Shown here piece after piece: positions 26,891 to 35,203 of a stretch of DNA of 64,000 nt (the first letter of the stretch is position 1; every line of letters begins with the position of its first letter). The position numbers and the translations under genes were made by a program. Under the pieces are notes generated by a model, which was given only the letters and a program-made list of their open reading frames with translations, had not been told where the DNA came from and did not search any database. The stretch lies in NCBI RefSeq assembly GCF_004526235.1, contig NZ_CP038159.1:3596001-3660000 (forward strand). Direction: 5' to 3'. Origin of the DNA: Sphingobacterium sp. CZ-2. GTDB lineage: Bacteria; Bacteroidota; Bacteroidia; Sphingobacteriales; Sphingobacteriaceae.

Positions 26891-27517
26891 ATGAAAACAT
26901 TGATTGACATTGAACAGTGGAACAGAAAGGAACATTTCCTATTCTTTTCCCAATTTGAAGAACCGTTTTTTGGCGCAACGGTTAACATTGACTGCACACA
27001 GGCATATAAAACCGCCAAAGAAAAGGGAAATTCCTTTTTTCTATACTATTTATTCAGAGCATTAAGGGCCGCCAACGAAATAGAAAATTTCCGTTACAGG
27101 ATCAACGACAGGCAGGTGTATCTCTTTGACAGTATAGATGCATCGCCTACCATCAACCGACCAAATGGCACTTTTGGCTTTGCCTATATGGATTACTACA
27201 AGGACGAAATCGATTTTTATGCCGCAGCCCTTAAAGAGATTGAACGAGTACAGCAGTCCAACAATTTAGTCCCTGCTGTTTCTGGCGAAGGTATCATCCA
27301 CTTTTCGGCCATTCCATGGATAGACTTCACAGCCCTTTCCCACGCCCGAAGTTTCTCCTACCCTGACAGTTCGCCAAAAATTTCCTTTGGAAAAGTAACA
27401 GAGGATAACGGACGAAAAACAATGCCTGTTTCCATTCATGGACATCACGGATTGATGGATGGCTATCACATAGGGCTTTTTGTGGAAAGGGTCCAGGAAT
27501 TATGGAATGAAGAATAG
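26891..27517 (+). CDS. Chloramphenicol acetyltransferase-like (CatA fold) protein
   Basis: A 208-aa protein of CatA length (CATs are about 210-220 aa). It begins TLIDIEQWNRKEHFLFFSQF, close to the usual CAT N-terminus, and has the catalytic HHxxxDG as HHGLMDGYH (about residues 185-193, general-base His) and the SFGKVTEDNGRKTMPVSIHG strand before it. The residue corresponding to the active-site Ser region (IHFSAIPWIDFTAL) is present. The family acetylates chloramphenicol or related hydroxyl acceptors; many Bacteroidota CatA-like proteins are untested. It forms an operon with the HAD gene and ends in a good terminator. Confidence 0.85.
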   Translation: MKTLIDIEQWNRKEHFLFFSQFEEPFFGATVNIDCTQAYKTAKEKGNSFFLYYLFRALRAANEIENFRYRINDRQVYLFDSIDASPTINRPNGTFGFAYMDYYKDEIDFYAAALKEIERVQQSNNLVPAVSGEGIIHFSAIPWIDFTALSHARSFSYPDSSPKISFGKVTEDNGRKTMPVSIHGHHGLMDGYHIGLFVERVQELWNEE

Positions 27518-27560
27518 ATCCGGTTTATAACACTATAGTGAAAAGACTGTAGACACACCA

Positions 27561-27584
27561 CGGCCCACTCTAATTTGTGGGCCG
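27561..27584 (+). terminator. Intrinsic terminator of the HAD/acetyltransferase operon
   Basis: CGGCCCAC (27561-27568) pairs with GTGGGCCG (27577-27584), then TTTCTTTAC. It sits 44 nt after the stop codon. Confidence 0.85.
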
Positions 27585-27889
27585 TTTCTTTACTGTCCCG
27601 ATATAAAGCTCAGGAGGATGCCTTGGCTGAAAGTTCCAGACAAGCTTATGCACGTATCACATGTCGAAGGGTATATGACATTATTCTTGTAAAGAAAGAT
27701 GAATCTATAGGTTTGAAAATGATCCGATTTTCTATTCCACCAAAATCCCCCTGTACAAACCCAGGAAATAAAAATCAGATATATTTTCCTACGGTGTATT
27801 ATTCCATTGGACCCATTGCCGATTTTATATATGTATTCCAGATTTGGAATCTGATCCTGAAATTAGACCGTTGTAACTCAGCTGCTGAA
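27585..27889. other. Intergenic leader before the primase-like gene
   Basis: About 300 bases. The primase frame stays open through it, but the translation here is not like any primase. The gene is taken to start at 27890 and this part is probably its leader or the end of the mobile unit. Confidence 0.4.
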
Positions 27890-28798
27890 ATGGAACCTTC
27901 AAACCCACATGACATCCTAGATCAGATCCGGGATTTGGATCTGGTGGATTACCTTGCCAGTTGTGGAATATCTCCACAGAGGATCAGGGGAAATGATTTT
28001 TGGTATCTTTCACCTCTACGCCATGAAACCGAAGCATCCTTCAAGATCAACAGGAAATTGAACCGTTGGTATGATTATGGAATCGGAAAAGGTGGCAATC
28101 TCATTGATTTTGCTATCATCCATCAGGGCACGAGCATTAAAGAGCTCATAAAAAACATTTCCGGCTCAGGTAATTTACGCCCGCATCGGATAGCTTTTCC
28201 CGAGACACAGCACCACGCTGATCATAAAATGGAAATCATTGGTAACGTATCTCTACGTTCAGATAGTTTAATGAGGTATATCCAGGAAAGAAGGGTATCG
28301 ATTTCGATCGCTGATGAGTATTGTAGGGAGATAACCTTTAGGGTACGCGACAGATCCTATCTCGGAATTGGATTCGCCAACGACCATGGCGGTTTCGAAC
28401 TCAGGAATCCATATTTCAAGGGAAGTAGTTCTCCAAAGGATATCACCAGTTTATTATCAGGTAACAAAGAGGTCATGGTGTTCGAAGGATTTATGGATTT
28501 CCTGACATTTCGAACACTGAACCGTGGAATAGGCCCAGATTCAGTAGATTTCGTAGTACTCAACGGTATTTCCCTATTTGGGAGGGCTTTACCGAAGTTC
28601 AAAGCCCATGAAAAAGTCTCCCTTTTTCTAGATAATGATCCCCCTGGAAAGAATCTTACCCAATATGCTGTCTCCCTTGACCCTAAGTTCAATGACCAGA
28701 GCGGGCTTTATGATGGACATAAGGACCTGAATGATTGGGCGAGCAAAATCGGTCTAAAACCATACAGAACAACCAGAAGATTGAACCACCGGCAATAA
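27890..28798 (+). CDS. Mobile-element DnaG-like primase (CHC2/Toprim type)
   Basis: A 302-aa protein starting MEPSNPHDIL. The N-terminus resembles the primase zinc-binding region of mobilisable elements (CGISPQRIRGNDFWYLSPLR then SFKINRKLNRWYDYGIGKGG), with the zinc ligands mostly absent. The Toprim half has VMVFEGFMDFLTF and VSLFLDNDPPGKNL. It makes primers for transferred or replicating element DNA. It is followed by the MobA-like and MobB genes with 9-bp and overlapping junctions, one operon. The start at 27890 is chosen because residues upstream of it do not resemble the family. Confidence 0.85.
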   Translation: MEPSNPHDILDQIRDLDLVDYLASCGISPQRIRGNDFWYLSPLRHETEASFKINRKLNRWYDYGIGKGGNLIDFAIIHQGTSIKELIKNISGSGNLRPHRIAFPETQHHADHKMEIIGNVSLRSDSLMRYIQERRVSISIADEYCREITFRVRDRSYLGIGFANDHGGFELRNPYFKGSSSPKDITSLLSGNKEVMVFEGFMDFLTFRTLNRGIGPDSVDFVVLNGISLFGRALPKFKAHEKVSLFLDNDPPGKNLTQYAVSLDPKFNDQSGLYDGHKDLNDWASKIGLKPYRTTRRLNHRQ

Positions 28799-28807
28799 AT
28801 ATCAGTT

Positions 28808-29146
28808 ATGAAAAATGAGAAGAATTTAAGGACAAAGAGACTGCTACTTTATTTTACACATGAGGAATTCCTGAAGATCAAGCATAGACAACAAAACTCA
28901 ACCTGTCCAAATATGGGAGTTTACTTCAGAAAACTACTTTTTTCCAACCGGATCGTTTCCACATATAGGAACCGATCCCAGGATGATATCCTACATGAGG
29001 TCTCCCAGGTGCGAAAGAACCTAGAACTGCTGTATGTGCGGATCGGTCAAACAGAAGTGGAGGACACCATAGATATCCTTCAAATCCTGAGAGAAGAACT
29101 ATTTTCCCTTGATTCGGCTGTTGAGAAAATGTTGGAGGTATGGTAG
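28808..29146 (+). CDS. mobA: MobA-like relaxosome accessory protein
   Basis: A 112-aa basic protein with a ribbon-helix-helix-like N-terminus (KRLLLYFTHEEFLKIKHRQQ) and the FRKLLFSNRIVSTYRNRSQD block typical of Bacteroidetes mobilisation proteins. A predicted coiled C-terminal helix follows. It binds the origin of transfer and recruits the relaxase. Its gene overlaps the relaxase gene by 7 bp. An oriT is expected nearby, but none could be pinpointed. Confidence 0.75.
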   Translation: MKNEKNLRTKRLLLYFTHEEFLKIKHRQQNSTCPNMGVYFRKLLFSNRIVSTYRNRSQDDILHEVSQVRKNLELLYVRIGQTEVEDTIDILQILREELFSLDSAVEKMLEVW

Positions 29147-30240
29147 CATTGATATACGAATTAAAGGGAACAACGGAGATCCTATTATATAATGAAAAAA
29201 AAGTGGCATTGGATAGGGCGGAATATATCCTGGCGGGAAATTTTCCCTTAGGAACGCAATCGCTTGATCTGGGATTAAAGAATAAATACCTGGCCAGACG
29301 ATGTTCCCTCAATGAGAATGTGCTGTTACCGGCTGTACATATCATCCTGAATTTCCATCCAAGTGATCTTTCCAGAATTGATCAGCACCAGCTGGCCATC
29401 TGTTGGAAATTCATGGAAGCCGTAGGATTTGGAAAACAACCATACCTCGCATATAGACATCGAGACACCCAGAATCCCCATATACATATTGTAACAACCA
29501 ATATACTGGCAAATGGTAGAAGGATAAGGATGCATAGGATAGGTCTGCTAAAATCAGATCCTGCACAGAGGGAAATTGAACGGATCTTTGGACTTGTAAG
29601 GGCAAAGCAGACAATACCCCTCATTCGGCAATCAGACACCAATAACATCCAGGAATTGGATTACGGAAAAGTTCCAACAAAACTATCCATTGAACGTACC
29701 ACTGCCCATCTGATGGAAAGATATAGCTTTGGCGACCTTCGTGAATGGAACACACTGCTCAAGACCTTTGGCATAAAGTGCAGTTTGCTACAACCATCCG
29801 AAAAAAGGTCCTCTACCGGCCTTCTATATTTCATAACCAACAGAAATGGTGTCTCCCTGAGCGTAGGCATTCCCGCATCAAGACTTAAAAACCGACCAAC
29901 ACTGGCTTCACTGGAGGAAATATTCCGTGCCCATGGAAAGCGGGTAGGATCATCGCTGAGGAGGATCAGAGTAGTTCTTGGAGAGCAGGCACTGTTGCCT
30001 GAAAACGACAGGAAAATAGAAGATGCTCTTCTTCAACAAGGGATCCAGCTGATTAATAATGCAGCAACCCCAACGGATACGATATTCATAGACCACCTAC
30101 AATGCTGTACTATTAGCATATCACGTTTACAGCAGCCATTCCTAAGAGACATCATAATAAAAGGAATTCCATCTCAATGTACCGCCCAAAAGCAATCCAT
30201 TCGGGAACGGACTCTACGAATTCATGGACCAAAAAGGTGA
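29140..30240 (+). CDS. mobB: MobB-type relaxase (relaxase/mobilization nuclease family)
   Basis: A 366-aa relaxase. The histidine metal-binding motif is HRDTQNPHIHI (H107, H114, H116) and an upstream Tyr-containing segment is the likely catalytic region. It nicks oriT and pilots the strand into the recipient. Family members are 300-450 aa with an unconserved C-terminus, as here. The partner coupling protein is at 36337-38319, separated by a 6-kb signalling module. The start at 29140 overlaps mobA. Confidence 0.88.
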   Translation: MVALIYELKGTTEILLYNEKKVALDRAEYILAGNFPLGTQSLDLGLKNKYLARRCSLNENVLLPAVHIILNFHPSDLSRIDQHQLAICWKFMEAVGFGKQPYLAYRHRDTQNPHIHIVTTNILANGRRIRMHRIGLLKSDPAQREIERIFGLVRAKQTIPLIRQSDTNNIQELDYGKVPTKLSIERTTAHLMERYSFGDLREWNTLLKTFGIKCSLLQPSEKRSSTGLLYFITNRNGVSLSVGIPASRLKNRPTLASLEEIFRAHGKRVGSSLRRIRVVLGEQALLPENDRKIEDALLQQGIQLINNAATPTDTIFIDHLQCCTISISRLQQPFLRDIIIKGIPSQCTAQKQSIRERTLRIHGPKR

Positions 30241-30303
30241 AGTAACCGTTTCGTCCCCGTTCCCCGCTTAAAATACATATTCCGAGATTCGGGAAAATAT
30301 TGC

Positions 30304-30311
30304 TAATTTTG
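30304..30311 (+). promoter_or_regulatory. -7 element before the stand-alone response regulator
   Basis: TAATTTTG matches TAnnTTTG and is 17 nt ahead of the ATG at 30329. It suggests that the response regulator has its own promoter downstream of mobB. A -33 partner is not clear. Confidence 0.4.
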
Positions 30312-30328
30312 TAAGAAATTAAAAGTAG

Positions 30329-30796
30329 ATGGAAACAGGCGAAAAGATCAATATTTTGTATGTGGATGATGAAGAAAACAATCTATTCTCCTTCAAGGCC
30401 AGCTTTCGGCTTAAATATAATGTTTTCACCGCCTTGAATGGCCCTGATGCAATGGATATAATTTCCAAGAATGAAATCCACATCATTATCACCGATCAGC
30501 GAATGCCGGGGATGACTGGAGTGGAGTTCCTTGAAAAGGTGATCGAACTGGACCCCAGTCCTATGAGGATACTACTTACAGGTTATACGGATATGACCGC
30601 GGTTGTCGATGCAATCAATAAAGGTAAGGTGTTCCACTACCTGAACAAGCCCTGGACCGAGAGCGAAATAGATGGGATCATTTCCAAGGCCTTCCAGATC
30701 TACCTGAACAAGAAGGAGATAATCGAACAGAACTCCAGGCTGGAACTTTCCAATGAACAGCTTGAATTCCTATTAAGGCAGAAACTCCTGTCCTAG
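30329..30796 (+). CDS. Stand-alone response regulator (REC domain)
   Basis: A 155-aa single receiver domain: INILYVDDEENNLFSFKASF (acidic D-D), IIITDQRMPGMTGVEFL (phospho-acceptor D near residue 56), LLTGYTDM (conserved Thr/Ser), and KVFHYLNKPW (conserved Lys). After about residue 130 a short coiled tail (KKEIIEQNSRLELSNEQLEF) replaces an output domain. It is similar in layout to the REC domain of the opposite-strand kinase at 30811-31896, so the two probably share a phosphorelay. It is convergent with that gene, 14 bp apart. Confidence 0.9.
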   Translation: METGEKINILYVDDEENNLFSFKASFRLKYNVFTALNGPDAMDIISKNEIHIIITDQRMPGMTGVEFLEKVIELDPSPMRILLTGYTDMTAVVDAINKGKVFHYLNKPWTESEIDGIISKAFQIYLNKKEIIEQNSRLELSNEQLEFLLRQKLLS

Positions 30797-30810
30797 GAAT
30801 CTCCTAGCAA

Positions 30811-31896
30811 TCACTTGGTGGGAATAATGACCTTGAAGGTTGCCCCCATCCCAAACTCTGAATCCACTAGGATCTCACCTGAGAGCTTCTGGATCGCGCT
30901 CTTAACATTATACAATCCAAATCCCATTCCATGCGCCTGGTCACTTGCACGCTGGAATAGATTGAAAATAATCTGTTGGCTCTCCTTCGGGATCCCGATC
31001 CCGTTATCCATGACCTCCAGAACCGCATGATCGGGATGGGTGACCACGGACAGAAATATACTCTTGTTCTTCTCGGTTTCCTTCTGGTACTTGATGGCAT
31101 TGGAAACCAGGTTGTGGATGATGAGTTCGATGATCGATCTATCATTTATGAAGGCATAGACCTGGTCGACACGCGTATCAAGATTTACACCACTCCCATT
31201 TGCATAGACCTTATAGAAATCCGTTAAATCATCAAATACTTCCTTGAAATCAATTTTTGACAGGTTCAGACCCCCTCTCCGCAAGAGGTAATAGTCCCTT
31301 AGACTGTCGATATAGTCCTCCAATTTGACCAATGACTTGCTCATGAGCTTTAGTATTTCGTGCAATTGGTCCACACTGTTGAACTCAAGGGCAAGTTTGA
31401 TGGCGCTCATCATCCCTGCCAATGGATCCTTCAGATCATGACTGACGCTGTAAGAGAATTTATCGAGTTCATCATATGCCTTGACCAGTTCCTGGTTCCT
31501 CTGGTCAAGCAGTGTATTTGCGAGATAGTACCTATTTGCCTCTTCAATGCATGAAAGAAGTTCTCCCTCGTTCCAGGGTTTGCCCATGAAACGGAAAACA
31601 TGTCCCCTGTTGATGGAATCCAAGACGATCTGGGGATCTGCGTATGCTGTTAGGAGGATTCTAACAGGTCGCGGGAAATCAACCTGGATCCTCTCAAAGA
31701 ATTCCACACCCTGCTCTCCAGGCATCTTCTGGTCACAGAAGATGATCCTGATATTGGGATTCATGGTGAGCAGATTGAGTGCCTCTGTGGTATTATCGGT
31801 AATGTGGACATTGTATCTAAGCCTTAAGAGTGCCTTGAAGGAATACAGGTTGGCCTGTTCATCGTCTATGTATAATATATCAAATTTCTTTTCCAT
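30811..31896 (-). CDS. REC-domain histidine kinase
   Basis: A 361-aa cytoplasmic protein. An N-terminal receiver domain (FDILYIDDEQANLYSFKALL; D in IIFCDQKMPGEQG; K in FRFMGKPW) is joined by a helix to a HisKA domain with H-box FSYSVSHDLKDPLAG, then HATPase_c with NLVSNAIKYQ, DNGIGIPKES, FGLYNVKSAIQ and GMGATFKVIIPTK. The REC-first order suggests it is activated by the upstream kinase. It is the last gene of the operon that starts with the GNAT-like protein. The ATG at 31896 is preferred over a GTG at 31905. Confidence 0.92.
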   Translation of the reverse strand: MEKKFDILYIDDEQANLYSFKALLRLRYNVHITDNTTEALNLLTMNPNIRIIFCDQKMPGEQGVEFFERIQVDFPRPVRILLTAYADPQIVLDSINRGHVFRFMGKPWNEGELLSCIEEANRYYLANTLLDQRNQELVKAYDELDKFSYSVSHDLKDPLAGMMSAIKLALEFNSVDQLHEILKLMSKSLVKLEDYIDSLRDYYLLRRGGLNLSKIDFKEVFDDLTDFYKVYANGSGVNLDTRVDQVYAFINDRSIIELIIHNLVSNAIKYQKETEKNKSIFLSVVTHPDHAVLEVMDNGIGIPKESQQIIFNLFQRASDQAHGMGFGLYNVKSAIQKLSGEILVDSEFGMGATFKVIIPTK

Positions 31897-31931
31897 TGTT
31901 AACACTTTTTAATGAATTACCGCTCAAATGC

Positions 31932-34094
31932 CTAATTGTTCTGTCTGACCGGAAGAATGATTATAAATGTAGCCCCCTCACCCTGAACTGACTCAACGAG
32001 GATCTTTCCGTTATGGCGCTCAATCGTCTTGTAGGCAATGGACATTCCCAGACCTGTACCCTCGCCAACTTCCTTGGTAGTAAAAAACGGGTCGAATATC
32101 CTGTTCATGATCTCTCTTGGAATCCCAGTTCCGTTATCCTGGAACCGGATTTCTACCTCACCGTTTTCCTCGATCAGACGGACCTGGATGGTTATCCTGG
32201 CACCAAAGGATTCACCGAACTTTTCACTAAGGGCATGTATGGAATTAGTAAGGATGTTCATGAAAACCTGGTTGAGCTTTCCCGGGAAGCACTCGATGAG
32301 GGGGATTTCCTGGAATTCCTTATGGACCTGGATAGATTCCCTGATCATGGTATTTAGGATTACCAGAGTGGACTCGATCCCCTGGATTATATCAGCGAAC
32401 TTCAGCGAATCCTCATCAACACGCGAAAAGACCCTCAGGCTCTTGACGATCTCCGAGGTCCTCTCCGCCCCATCCTGGACACCCTTTAGCAAAAAGTGGA
32501 TCTCCTGTTTGAGGTAAGGAATATCCTGGTCCGATTTGGCAAGCTCGATCAAGCCCTTTTTCTGTTCCGATCCCAGACCATCGGAGATCGCTATATCCTC
32601 CAACCTCTCCAAGAGTTCCCAGAGTATTTCAATGTCCCTTCTTAAAGGGGTTATACTGGATGTCACAAAATTGATCGGGTTGTTTATTTCATGAGCTACC
32701 CCCGCGGTAAGCTGTCCCAGGGATGCCATTTTCTCCGATTCCACCAATTGAGCCTGAGTCTCACGAAGATCGACCAGCGTTTTATTGAGCGATTCATTTG
32801 ACATCTGAAGTTCATGGGTACGTTTCTGGACCTGATCTTCCAGGATCATATTCTGTTCCATGATCAGCCTTTGGTTTTCGCGGGAGATTTCCAGCTCACG
32901 TAGTTTGGCTGCAATGAGCTCCTTTCGATAACTGTTGATCTTATCGGCAAGAGCAAACGACAGGATCAGCGCCTCGATTATAGATCCGATCTGAATGGCC
33001 CGTGTAGTAAAGACATTTGTCGGAAGAATCTGATAATCCTTTAGGATGAAAACCAGAACTGAGATGATGAAAACATACCAGGCGAACAGGAACAACCTAG
33101 TCTGTCTTCCTCCAGTCTTTGCCAAAATGGAGGCCATCAACAGTACGATAATTCCACCCACTCCGGCGATCATGTTCACTGCCTTGTAGGATAAGGATAT
33201 ATAGCCCATCAATAATAGGACCAACGATAGGAGATAACCCAACAAAAATATGTTCAACAAGGAATTGAAATACTTTGTTCTTGTGGAGGTCTGGAGGAAG
33301 GTCTTAACGAAATTTATGGTCGCAATGCCCGACATAGCACCCCCGAATGTCAGTACCCTGGAATTGATCCATTCATTGCCCACCTGGAATATCCGCTCGA
33401 AAAGGCCAAGTATGGCTAGTTGAGCGAACATCACCCAGAACACATAGCCAACATAGCTAAGGTAGTTCCTGTCTTTGGTGGATATGTATATGAAGCCGTT
33501 ATAGAAGATAAGGGAGAGCATCAGACCAAAATATATGGCCGAGAGGGTATCCTCCTGCTGGAGGAAACGGAAAAGCCCAGTAAGCGAATGAAGAGAAACG
33601 GGTACAGTCAGTTGTGTGCTACTGGTCAGCTGCAGGAAACAGATGGCCCTTTCTCCCTTCTTCAGGTGCAGATCGAAAAGAAAGAACTGATGCTTGAACT
33701 TCCTCCTGTTCAAGGGCTCTCCCAGAAAGTAGACCGTGCTGTCGGTTCCGCTAGGTCCTACACGATAAAATTTCACCCGGTCTATATTAGGCATGGAAAG
33801 GTCCAGCATCAAGTTCTCCTTATCGGATTCATTGAGTATCTCGAATTTTATCCAATGGACACCCTGGTCGATACCGAGATTTGGGACCTCGATCCGGCTC
33901 TGTTCGAAAAGCTCCGGCCTGGAAAGAACTTCCCGTAATTCCAGTTGGTCCGACTCCTGGGAATAAATTTGCAGTTTCTTCCCCAAGTAAAGGATATCCT
34001 CGCCCTTGTAACGTATAATGTTGTCCCCTGCCAGGATTTTGGCCGAAATGGATAACAGAACAAGGCAAAGGAAAAAGGGACGGAACTTTCGCAT
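31932..34094 (-). CDS. 7TMR-DISM sensor histidine kinase
   Basis: A 720-aa membrane kinase. Signal peptide, then a periplasmic 7TMR-DISM extracellular domain (about 25-180; GIDQGVHWIKFEILNESDKE), seven membrane helices (about 185-390), a coiled linker, and a HisKA/HATPase pair with ASLGQLTAGVAHEINNPINF (H-box), NILTNSIHAL, DNGTGIPREIMNRIFDPFFT and GTGLGMSIAY. Such receptors bind small molecules or carbohydrate ligands outside the cell. In the operon it follows the ThiF-like gene by 10 bp and precedes the REC-kinase by 35 bp, so the four genes are one unit. Confidence 0.93.
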   Translation of the reverse strand: MRKFRPFFLCLVLLSISAKILAGDNIIRYKGEDILYLGKKLQIYSQESDQLELREVLSRPELFEQSRIEVPNLGIDQGVHWIKFEILNESDKENLMLDLSMPNIDRVKFYRVGPSGTDSTVYFLGEPLNRRKFKHQFFLFDLHLKKGERAICFLQLTSSTQLTVPVSLHSLTGLFRFLQQEDTLSAIYFGLMLSLIFYNGFIYISTKDRNYLSYVGYVFWVMFAQLAILGLFERIFQVGNEWINSRVLTFGGAMSGIATINFVKTFLQTSTRTKYFNSLLNIFLLGYLLSLVLLLMGYISLSYKAVNMIAGVGGIIVLLMASILAKTGGRQTRLFLFAWYVFIISVLVFILKDYQILPTNVFTTRAIQIGSIIEALILSFALADKINSYRKELIAAKLRELEISRENQRLIMEQNMILEDQVQKRTHELQMSNESLNKTLVDLRETQAQLVESEKMASLGQLTAGVAHEINNPINFVTSSITPLRRDIEILWELLERLEDIAISDGLGSEQKKGLIELAKSDQDIPYLKQEIHFLLKGVQDGAERTSEIVKSLRVFSRVDEDSLKFADIIQGIESTLVILNTMIRESIQVHKEFQEIPLIECFPGKLNQVFMNILTNSIHALSEKFGESFGARITIQVRLIEENGEVEIRFQDNGTGIPREIMNRIFDPFFTTKEVGEGTGLGMSIAYKTIERHNGKILVESVQGEGATFIIILPVRQNN

Positions 34095-34104
34095 TTGTTA
34101 TTTT

Positions 34105-35202
34105 TTAGTATGGTTTACCGGTCAAAAGTTCATGAAGGTCAAAATATTGCCTTCCTGAAGCAAGAACCTCACCCAACAACAGCTTTCTTGCGGTCCAACA
34201 GCAAAGGGCTGCTCCCAACATGACCTCGGAGGCCAACTGTGGCCAAGATTTTAGCCTTGAACCCAACATCGGAAGGGATTCCTGCATCCGCGGAGAGATT
34301 TTCCGTGGATCAACGATCTTCATCAGTATCTCCAAACGTTTGGCAGGGTCGATTTTCTCCGGATCCCCAATATCCGTTCCCTCCAATAAACCGTGGAAGA
34401 TCGGGCGGCCCGGTTCCAGATCGAACCTTTCTATATCCAACATCCCCCTATCATTTGTCTCCATGATGACAGGTACACCCAAATCCCTCGCCATCATACG
34501 GCTTTCGATCTTCACCTGCAATCCATCACAGACTTCCACCAAAAGATCCAATGGAGATCCTCCGCCGAAAAAATCCGAATAATTGTCCTTTCCCACCCCT
34601 AAAGGGAAGATCTCCACTTCAAGGTAAGGATCTATCTGGGCGATCTCTCGGGCGGCCAGGACAACTTTCGGCATCTCTAGATCCATCACCCCGGATTTCA
34701 AACGGTTCATATTGCTCAGATCCAGTGTATCGAAATCTGCCAGTTTAAGCCTTCCGCAAGTCCTTTCCATCGCTATCGTCTGTGCAATAGCAGCTCCAAC
34801 AGACAGACCAATAATGCCGATTGTCTTTCCCCTTAAAAGTTGTTGTTCCTCCGATCGGATCTTCAGTTGGTTACGGTTTGTCCTGACCTCTATGAATTCT
34901 TCCTCAGAAAGAATGTGCACTAGGCTACGACTCCAGGGATAATACACCCATAGGCCAAATTCTTCAATTGGAATTCCTTTTAGAACGGAATGGAGAAAAT
35001 CACCGAAACCAGAAAGCACCCCATCAGCTGGAAATCGGCACAGATAGAGGTCCACCAACTGGCTCTGTATCTGATCGTATTCCTGATCGATGTGGCCGTC
35101 CATCCGCAGCATATTGAGCTTCAGTAGGTCACTGGGGTTAGACAGATCGTAAAAACAGGGGCGGTATTGCCACTCCAGGTTCGGGAAATCAGGTTCTTTC
35201 AT
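34105..35202 (-). CDS. ThiF/E1-like adenylating-fold protein
   Basis: A 365-aa protein. The central Rossmann part has GKTIGIIGLSVGAAIAQTIA (nucleotide-binding glycines), LKLADFDTLDLSNMNRL (the ThiF acidic loop and Arg) and LVEVCDGLQVKIESRM, as in E1/MoeB/ThiF proteins. The N-terminal 115 residues are unlike MoeB and there is no CxxC zinc pair or evident catalytic Cys, so it may adenylate a carboxylate without forming a thioester. It resembles the E1 part of Rv1355c-type proteins, without the nitroreductase domain. It is coupled to the GNAT-like gene (1-bp gap), and their products probably act together. Confidence 0.8.
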   Translation of the reverse strand: MKEPDFPNLEWQYRPCFYDLSNPSDLLKLNMLRMDGHIDQEYDQIQSQLVDLYLCRFPADGVLSGFGDFLHSVLKGIPIEEFGLWVYYPWSRSLVHILSEEEFIEVRTNRNQLKIRSEEQQLLRGKTIGIIGLSVGAAIAQTIAMERTCGRLKLADFDTLDLSNMNRLKSGVMDLEMPKVVLAAREIAQIDPYLEVEIFPLGVGKDNYSDFFGGGSPLDLLVEVCDGLQVKIESRMMARDLGVPVIMETNDRGMLDIERFDLEPGRPIFHGLLEGTDIGDPEKIDPAKRLEILMKIVDPRKISPRMQESLPMLGSRLKSWPQLASEVMLGAALCCWTARKLLLGEVLASGRQYFDLHELLTGKPY

Positions 35203-35203
35203 A

